Source: Candidatus Schekmanbacteria bacterium
GTDB lineage: Bacteria > CSSED10-310 > JACPHN01
DNA length: 22,178 bases
Direction of reading: 5' to 3'
Assembly: GCA_016188575.1 (NCBI GenBank)
Contig: JACPHN010000256.1
Span: forward strand, 1-22,178
Shown here: positions 16,885 to 22,178 of the stretch, piece after piece
How the letters are laid out: each line of letters starts with the position of its first letter
How positions within the stretch are numbered: position 1 is the stretch's first letter
The notes under the pieces: generated by a model
The model's input: the letters and a program-made list of their open reading frames with translations, nothing else
Databases searched by the model: none
What the model was told of the DNA's origin: nothing
Position numbers and translations under genes: made by a program

Positions 16885-17763
16885 ATGTGCTCGAAGCTCG
16901 TCGTCGTGCTGGTTTTTGGCTCCTTCGTTGCGGTCTGCCCACTCCTGGGCACGGCTCGTGCCCAGGATCACCCGCTCATCGTTCCCTACGAGGAATCGAA
17001 GCTCTTCTCGAAGAAGACCATGGAGTTCGACTCGTACGAGCTCAGGGTCGGCCCCCTCGGGAAGAAGGATACGATCCCTGTCGAGTCGATCGAGGGGCGT
17101 CTGACGCGACTCGAGTACCGCACGCCGCGAGAGCGCTCGGCGCTAGAGGTCTACCGCAACTACGAGGCGGCGCTGCTCAAGGCGGGCTTCGAGTCGCTCT
17201 ACGCGTGCGCCGGCTATGGCAAGGGGCCCACGAGCTGCGGCGACATCAGTGGTCACTACCTCGCCGCCAGGCTGCGCAGGCCGGAAGGCGACGTCTACGT
17301 TGCCTTGAAGATCATCGGCTACCAGACGCTCATCGTGATCGTCGAGCGCAAGACGATGGAGGGCGACAAGGTGCGAATCAGCGCCGAAGCCCTCGGGGAA
17401 GATATCGAGCGGGCAGGGCACGCGGCGATCTACGAAATCCTGTTCGATTTCGACAAGGCCGAGCTCAAACCCGAGTCCGAACCGGCCCTCGCGGAGATTG
17501 CCAAGCTGCTGAAAGAGCGAGCTGAGCTGAGCGTCTACGTCGTCGGACACACCGACTCGACCGGCGCCGTCGACCACAACCTCGACCTGTCGCGGCGTCG
17601 CGCAGCCGCAGTGGTGGCGGCGCTTGCAGCCAGGCACGGAGTCGCCTCCTCGCGCATGAGCTCGGATGGCGTCGGCCCCCTGGCGCCAGTCGCCTCCAAC
17701 CGGACCGAAGACGGGCGCGCGCGAAACCGCCGGGTCGAGCTCGTCGAGCAGTGGAGCCGGTGA
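16885..17763 (+). CDS. OmpA-domain protein with DUF4892-like N-terminal region
   Basis: 292 aa. GGGGAGG (16871-16877) lies 7 nt before ATG 16885, a better fit than ATG 16879. A signal peptide spans residues 1-26 (cleavage ARA|QD). Residues ~30-160 (EYRTPRERSALEVYRNYEAALLKAGFE, then C108 and C118, a likely disulphide pair) resemble the DUF4892-type region that often precedes an OmpA domain. Residues ~183-288 form the OmpA C-terminal domain: ILFDFDKAELKPES, VVGHTDSTG (219-227), NLDLSRRRAAAVV (232-244) and NRTEDGRARNRRVEL (272-286), with the Asp and Arg residues that bind peptidoglycan diaminopimelate. It is a periplasmic or outer-membrane protein that contacts the cell wall. The tandem repeat array lies about 200 nt upstream. 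Confidence 0.9.
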   Translation: MCSKLVVVLVFGSFVAVCPLLGTARAQDHPLIVPYEESKLFSKKTMEFDSYELRVGPLGKKDTIPVESIEGRLTRLEYRTPRERSALEVYRNYEAALLKAGFESLYACAGYGKGPTSCGDISGHYLAARLRRPEGDVYVALKIIGYQTLIVIVERKTMEGDKVRISAEALGEDIERAGHAAIYEILFDFDKAELKPESEPALAEIAKLLKERAELSVYVVGHTDSTGAVDHNLDLSRRRAAAVVAALAARHGVASSRMSSDGVGPLAPVASNRTEDGRARNRRVELVEQWSR

Positions 17764-17996
17764 CCTCAGACTGCTTGAATCCACCGCCGGCGCCGCTGCA
17801 AGCGTAGGTGTTCACCCGCGGCGGAAGCTGGGACGCGTACGCGCCGCGCAGCACCGATTTCGGCCGCAGCTTCGAGGCCGGCGGCCGCCATGCCCCACAG
17901 GGTCGATCGGACGTGCCGCCTGGGCGTTCCTGCGCGCGGCATCGCCCACCTGCAACAGGCGATCTCGCCTGCTGGCACGAAACTGGCGTGAGGGGT

Positions 17997-18719
17997 ATGG
18001 TGCAGCGTCAAGGTCTGCAACACTACCTCACGAAGGAGGTCTTCGTCACCGGATCGACCTTCTCGGCCAATGAGGCCGTACATCAGGGAGCCGCCGCGTC
18101 GGGTCACGCCTACGGGGGTGGGTTGTACGTGTTTGGCAACACCGCCAGTCTCCTCAACACCACCTTGAGCGGCAATAGCGCCAAGGCCGACGGCAAGGCC
18201 TACGGCGGTGGGCTTTTCGTGAAAGGAGAAATCGTCGCGCATGTCACCCACAGCACCATTGCCGCCAACCTGGCTGATGGCGCCGGTGGGGCCTACGGAG
18301 GTGGTATCTCCCACTTCCCATCGGGATCAGGCACCGAGCGCAGCGAGCAGGTCGTGCTCCTCAACACCCTGCTGTCGGGAAACGATGCGCTCGGCGCCGC
18401 GGCTCCCAAGGGTGACGACTGCTATGAGAAGACCTACACCCTCGGAAACAACCTGCTATCGCAGGATGACAACTGCTACCTCGACAGCTCACTCGCATCA
18501 GGCTCAGTAATCGATCAGCTCGATGTAGATCCTCAGCTCGCCGCACTGGCGAGCAATGGCGGGCGTGTCGAGACGCACGCGCTCGGATCTTCGAGCCCCG
18601 CGCGCGGCACGGCGAGCTGCCTCGATTGGACCGGAGAACCGGTCACGGTCGACGCTCGCGGCATCCCGCGTGACGGCCATTGCGATCTCGGGGCGTACGA
18701 ATTCCGCGATCGCCGCTAG
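17997..18719 (+). pseudogene. 5'-truncated beta-helix (choice-of-anchor-Q type) protein
   Basis: About 240 aa from ATG 17997; the frame is open back to GTG 17808, but that part is Arg/Pro-rich and unlike the rest. The product shows parallel beta-helix turns (VTGSTFSANEA, LLNTTLSGNSA, VTHSTIAANLA, LLNTLLSGNDA) with AYGGGL(Y/F)V loops between them, and ends with the DVDPQLAALASNGG...TVDARGIPRDGHCDLGAYEF block typical of choice-of-anchor-Q proteins. Complete members are secreted and usually much longer, with a signal peptide and more N-terminal turns; none of that is here, and there is no well-spaced Shine-Dalgarno sequence. I infer a remnant left by deletion of the 5' part. It may still be expressed, but would not be exported by Sec. 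Confidence 0.6.
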
Positions 18720-18983
18720 CGCAGTGCGTTATTGGTCAACAGCGGCCAGGCCGTGGCCGTCCATTTCAGCGACGCCAAGCTGCGGCATCGGCGCTACGCG
18801 CGGCGCGGTCCAGTCTAGAATGGCGCCGGCCTTCGAGCCGGAGTCCGTGGGCGCGATTCCGCGCTTACGGCTCACAATCCATGCTCCACTCTTGCACGGG
18901 GTGAAAGGCGCTGGCGGTGGTGCATTCTTCGTTCCCGAACCGGCCCAGGTGCGGAGCGGGCCGCGCCCCCGGTGAACCACGAA
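18720..18983. other. Non-coding gap between convergent genes
   Basis: With the adjoining hairpin this makes a 309 nt interval between the beta-helix remnant and the minus-strand Asp-box gene. Frames on both strands are short and unsupported. No repeat or mobile element was recognised. Confidence 0.4.
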
Positions 18984-19022
18984 ACCGCCACCGAGCACGC
19001 TGCTGCGTGACTCGGTGGCGGT
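18984..19022 (-). terminator. Strong hairpin after the second Asp-box gene
   Basis: ACCGCCACCGAG (18984-18995) pairs perfectly with CTCGGTGGCGGT (19011-19022). Inside it CACGC (18996-19000) pairs with GCGTG (19005-19009) around a TGCT loop, leaving one bulged A at 19010. That is 17 base pairs in all. On the minus strand it starts 6 nt after the stop of the gene ending at 19029 and is followed by TTTC, a short U tract, which fits an intrinsic terminator. Confidence 0.65.
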
Positions 19023-19028
19023 AGCTCA

Positions 19029-21485
19029 TCAGTGCAGATCCAGGCCACGCCCGCCAGGCTGCGCCGCGGTACCGATGGCCAATGGCCCGGACAGCACGGC
19101 CAGCGGTGACGAGGCGGGAACGGTGTTTGCCTGTCCGTGCCACAGGCAGGAATACGCGTAAGAGCAGGATGCCGCCACCACCACATCGCCGCCTGCCGTG
19201 GCCACCAGCGCCGGGTCGATGGCCGGGTCGTACATCTGCTGCAAGGAAAGATCGGTGCCGTACGCGCCATCACGCAGGTATACCCAGGTGCCTCCCGGCC
19301 AGCTCGACCCATCCAGCGCGTGCACCTCATACCCCGGCTCCAACACCGCGCTCGCAATTCCCCATCCATTGGCACCGTTGGCGAACGCTCCCTCCCCCTC
19401 GAACGTCTCACCCCCGTTCAGGCTGCGCGTGATCGAGTGTCCCGCGAGCTGTGCCCAGGACAGGTAGATCGCGCCATTCTTCGCTGCCAGCGCCTGCGGG
19501 CCGCAGCGCAGCTCGACCGTCGAGGTCCAGTTCTCCTGCGCCTGGGAGATCTTCCGGGGGGCGCTGAAGGTGTCGCCGTTATCCCGGCTCCTGGTGTAGA
19601 CGACGTCCGAATGGGCGAGGTCGCCGGTAATGCGATGCAACCAGGCGACGTGTAGGGTGCCGTCCACGCCGATCGCAATGTCCGGCAACTTCTGCTCGGT
19701 CCGGTCGCCGGTATTGGCGTCTACCCGACGGTTGGCCGCGAACGAGGCGGCGCCGTCGGAGCTGCGGGCCAGGAAGATGTCAGGGTTGCCGTTTCGGTAA
19801 TCGTGCCAGACAACGAAGACGTTGCCGCGGCCATCTATGGCGACCTCCGGTTCTGCTTGCCAGAAGACTGCGGCAGCGGTATCGTCAACGCGAATTTCTC
19901 CCTCACAGGCGTCCTCGTCCGCCGGACAACGCGCCAGATAGATGTCCGGGTTGTTAGCGCCGGCGCGATAGTCTTCCCAGACTACCCACGCGTCGTCGGC
20001 TTCGTCCAGCGCCACGGCCGGATGCCGCTGGGCGGACGGCATGCTCGACTGCGTGTTGACTCGGATGTTCGGCCCAAAAGAGCGGCCGCCATCCGTGCTG
20101 CGGGCAAGGTAGATGTCCGGGTTGCCGTCCCGAAAGTCCTCCCACACGACACCCACGTCGGACCCGCCGGCGGCGAGCTGTGGTCGGCCGAATACCGCGT
20201 CGTTCCGCGCGGTGGCATCCAGAAAGCGCAGCGGCTGCACCTGAGCGCCCTGGTCCTTCAGCGTCGCGACCTCGAGCAGCGACCGTTCCTTCAAATCGCA
20301 GACCAGCGCCAGGCCTTGCGCGATCGGCTGCAGCGCCTCACATTGGTTCACGACTCCATTTGTGAGCTGGGTGCTCGGGACGACCTCGAAGCTGTCACCG
20401 CGGTCGGTGCTGCGGTGTAGGGCACCGTAGTACTCGCCGTCCAGCCAGGTCTCCTCCCAAAAGTAGAGGGCCCCGTCGCCCGCCACTTGCAGGCGCGGTG
20501 ATTGCCAATACGCGTTGTCGAGCTGCGGAGGCAGGATCCGGGCGGGCTCAAAGGATGCACCGCCGTCCAGGCTGCGGGTGTAGCGCGCCGCGGACTCGGG
20601 GTTGGTAGTCCAGACCACGTGGATTTCCCCGCTGCCGGCGGCGCCCTCAGCAACCGCGAGGCCGAGCGGATAGGCAGTCAGCCCCGAGGCAACGGTTTGC
20701 GGTGCCGAGAAGGCCTTGCCGCCATCGTCGCTTCTTGCGATGACGAGCTTCCCGTATTCGGTGCCGTCGCCTGCGCGATAAAGCGCCACCACCTGCTGGC
20801 CTTGTGCGGAGATGGCACCCTCGCAGCATGCCACGGCCAGCGTGCCGCCCGTCTGAAAGGTGGCGCCGTGGTCGTAGCTGGTTGCGACGCACAGGGCTTG
20901 ACTGCTGTAGGAATCGTCCCTTGTGGCGCAGTAGTCGAAGTAGAGTGCCGTCACCTCGCCGCCGGCCCCGGCCGTGGCCACGTCTACCGGGAACGGCAGC
21001 ACCGCGGGAGACAGCTCGAAGGTTTCACCCCCATCCGAGCTGCGGCTGACGCGGTTCTGATCGTTGACCCGGGCGAACCAGTACAGGGTGCCGTCCGCGC
21101 CTTGCGCCAGCGCCGTCGAAGCGGGGAAGGAGCCAGGATCCGCGGCCGCGCCGGGCCAGACGGCAAACGTGGTCGTGTCAGCTTCGACGCGGGCAAGGCG
21201 GAGTCGCGGCGTCGACGTGGTCTGCCGTGCCGGCCTGACGGTTTCGGTAAAAGCGACGAAATAGCGATCGGCGGCGCTGCCGAGGGCAATTGGGTAGGAT
21301 TTCTGGTGCGCTTGCTCGACATCGATGAGCGAATAGGGCTCGGTGTCGAGCGCGACCGTGCCGGCAGCGGCTGCGGCGGCCAGCGCCAGGAGGGAGAGGG
21401 AGATGGCGAGCATCGCGCAGGCCCGCGCCGGGCGATGGCGCAGCGTTGTTGATGATGGTTGGGAAAAGGCGGGAAAGCGGTTCAT
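19029..21485 (-). CDS. Secreted exo-sialidase-like Asp-box repeat protein
   Basis: 818 aa. ATG 21485 is preceded by GGAGA (21493-21497) at 7 nt. Residues ~24-42 are the hydrophobic core of a signal peptide (ending AAAAAAGTVAL). At least nine Asp boxes follow, among them SSDGGETF, SDDGGKAF, SLDGGASF, STDRGDSF, STDGGRSF and SRDNGDTF, interleaved with WEDYRAG/WHDYRNGNPDIFLARS repeats, the (V/I)WxD(Y/F)R-x-G-NPDI(Y/F)LARS pattern of sialidase-superfamily beta-propellers of unknown activity. Six- or seven-bladed propellers, possibly two in tandem, would fit this length. A catalytic Arg triad cannot be assigned. It stands alone, with the strong hairpin behind it. It is distinct from the protein at 660-2696: its boxes end in F rather than W, and the flanking strands differ. 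Confidence 0.88.
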   Translation of the reverse strand: MNRFPAFSQPSSTTLRHRPARACAMLAISLSLLALAAAAAAGTVALDTEPYSLIDVEQAHQKSYPIALGSAADRYFVAFTETVRPARQTTSTPRLRLARVEADTTTFAVWPGAAADPGSFPASTALAQGADGTLYWFARVNDQNRVSRSSDGGETFELSPAVLPFPVDVATAGAGGEVTALYFDYCATRDDSYSSQALCVATSYDHGATFQTGGTLAVACCEGAISAQGQQVVALYRAGDGTEYGKLVIARSDDGGKAFSAPQTVASGLTAYPLGLAVAEGAAGSGEIHVVWTTNPESAARYTRSLDGGASFEPARILPPQLDNAYWQSPRLQVAGDGALYFWEETWLDGEYYGALHRSTDRGDSFEVVPSTQLTNGVVNQCEALQPIAQGLALVCDLKERSLLEVATLKDQGAQVQPLRFLDATARNDAVFGRPQLAAGGSDVGVVWEDFRDGNPDIYLARSTDGGRSFGPNIRVNTQSSMPSAQRHPAVALDEADDAWVVWEDYRAGANNPDIYLARCPADEDACEGEIRVDDTAAAVFWQAEPEVAIDGRGNVFVVWHDYRNGNPDIFLARSSDGAASFAANRRVDANTGDRTEQKLPDIAIGVDGTLHVAWLHRITGDLAHSDVVYTRSRDNGDTFSAPRKISQAQENWTSTVELRCGPQALAAKNGAIYLSWAQLAGHSITRSLNGGETFEGEGAFANGANGWGIASAVLEPGYEVHALDGSSWPGGTWVYLRDGAYGTDLSLQQMYDPAIDPALVATAGGDVVVAASCSYAYSCLWHGQANTVPASSPLAVLSGPLAIGTAAQPGGRGLDLH

Positions 21486-21848
21486 TGCGGGGTCTCCGGT
21501 GTCGTGTCCAGCCCTGGCGGCAGTCGACAGGATTGCAACGGGCACGCCATCTCGGTTCGGCGCGGTCGAGCGCAGGCGCTTGGGCTTTTTGCGGGGTGTT
21601 GGCGAGCGGAGCCGAGGTGCACATGCGTGCAGTCACATGTTTGGCGTCTGGCGAAGAGCGGGCGTCGGCCGCATGTCCGGTTTCGCCCCTTGCACTTCTT
21701 CCCGCCGCAGGCGTGGGTGAGCAGGGGCGCAATTCATCGCGCCCACGCGGTGCGGGGCTCTCCACTGCCCTCGGTGGCATGGCTATAGCCCCACAGACAA
21801 AAAACCTGAACGACGACGCGCATCGCTTTCCCATCGTCCCGGAGACGG
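21486..21848. other. 363 nt divergent intergenic region
   Basis: It separates the minus-strand Asp-box gene from the plus-strand ATPase gene and must carry both promoters, but I found no convincing -35/-10 pair. It holds a perfect 10 bp palindrome, GGCTATAGCC (21781-21790), about 60 nt before the ATPase start, which could be an operator or contain a -10 element. Confidence 0.4.
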
Positions 21849-22178
21849 ATGGAAATGAATACGTTCTTCATCAACACCGCAGGTCCTTGCCGGCCGGACA
21901 TGCACTACATGCTGCCTCCGGAACGACGCATCCCGGAGGTGCGCGAGCTCATCGACCGGGCGCAGTGCTTCGTCGTGCACGCTCCGCGACAGGTGGGAAA
22001 GACGACGTGCCTTGGTACCCTGGCCGAGACGCTCACTGCTGAGGGACGCTACGCCGCACTCCTGGCGAGCTGCGAAACCGGACAGGTGGCCGGGAGTGAC
22101 ACGGAGCGAGGCGTCGCCGCCGTGCTCGGTGCTCTCGAACATCGCAGCGATCTCCTGCTGGGGGCATTCAGGCCACCG
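21849..22178 (+). CDS. P-loop ATPase (AAA/ORC-like), 5' part only
   Basis: 110 codons without a stop, cut by the end of the window. The sequence runs MEMNTFFINTAGPCRPDMHY, then MLPPERRIPEVRELIDRAQ, then a Walker A in FVVHAPRQVGKTT (GKT preceded by APRQV). The leader FNTAGP...HY.LPPERR followed at once by a hairpin strand and a P-loop is characteristic of a family of stand-alone AAA-like ATP-binding proteins, often lineage-expanded and of unknown role; some relatives have C-terminal winged-helix or PD-(D/E)XK parts. ATG 21849 or ATG 21855 could be the start; GGAGA (21841-21845) lies upstream. Walker B and everything C-terminal are outside the window. Confidence 0.8.
   Translation, partial: MEMNTFFINTAGPCRPDMHYMLPPERRIPEVRELIDRAQCFVVHAPRQVGKTTCLGTLAETLTAEGRYAALLASCETGQVAGSDTERGVAAVLGALEHRSDLLLGAFRPP

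Overview
The window is GC-rich, densely coded bacterial chromosome from a diderm (Gram-negative-type) organism. Two OmpA-domain proteins with signal peptides, a beta-barrel, a lipoprotein and several large secreted repeat proteins imply an outer membrane. The mix of Asp-box (BNR/YCF48-like) secreted proteins, a choice-of-anchor-Q-type beta-helix and a short-leader P-loop ATPase would suit an uncultured Myxococcota, Desulfobacterota or Binatota-like lineage. That placement is inference; no rRNA or other phylogenetic marker is present apart from TypA.

Layout. Positions 1-659 hold no convincing gene but contain three copies of a ~46 bp element, two direct and one inverted. A minus-strand block follows: typA (4618-6414), an OmpA-type barrel protein with two Ig/PKD-like modules (2686-4464), and an Asp-box beta-propeller-like secreted protein (660-2696) whose start overlaps the end of the OmpA gene. 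Diverging from typA is a small SAM methyltransferase gene (6604-7380), which converges on a lipoprotein gene (7670-8098, minus).

A tight plus-strand gene run covers 8512-14850: methyltransferase, cyclase/kynurenine-formamidase-like hydrolase, ABC-2 ATPase, two ABC-2 permeases, and a large polytopic membrane protein that looks like a GT-C-type transferase. Four of the five junctions overlap or lie within 5 nt; the exception is a 70 nt gap before the ATPase. The order suggests modification of a small molecule or lipid-linked compound coupled to its export. This is the best candidate in the window for an undescribed functional module.

After it come an uncharacterised protein with a Pro/Ala-rich first half (14978-16240), a 42 bp tandem-repeat array (16441-16681), an OmpA-domain protein with a DUF4892-like N-terminal part (16885-17763), and a beta-helix gene that has lost its 5' part (17997-18719). 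On the minus strand, a second large Asp-box secreted protein (19029-21485) is followed by a strong hairpin. The window ends inside the first 110 codons of a P-loop ATPase gene (21849 onward). I saw no rRNA, tRNA, CRISPR array, transposase or phage gene.
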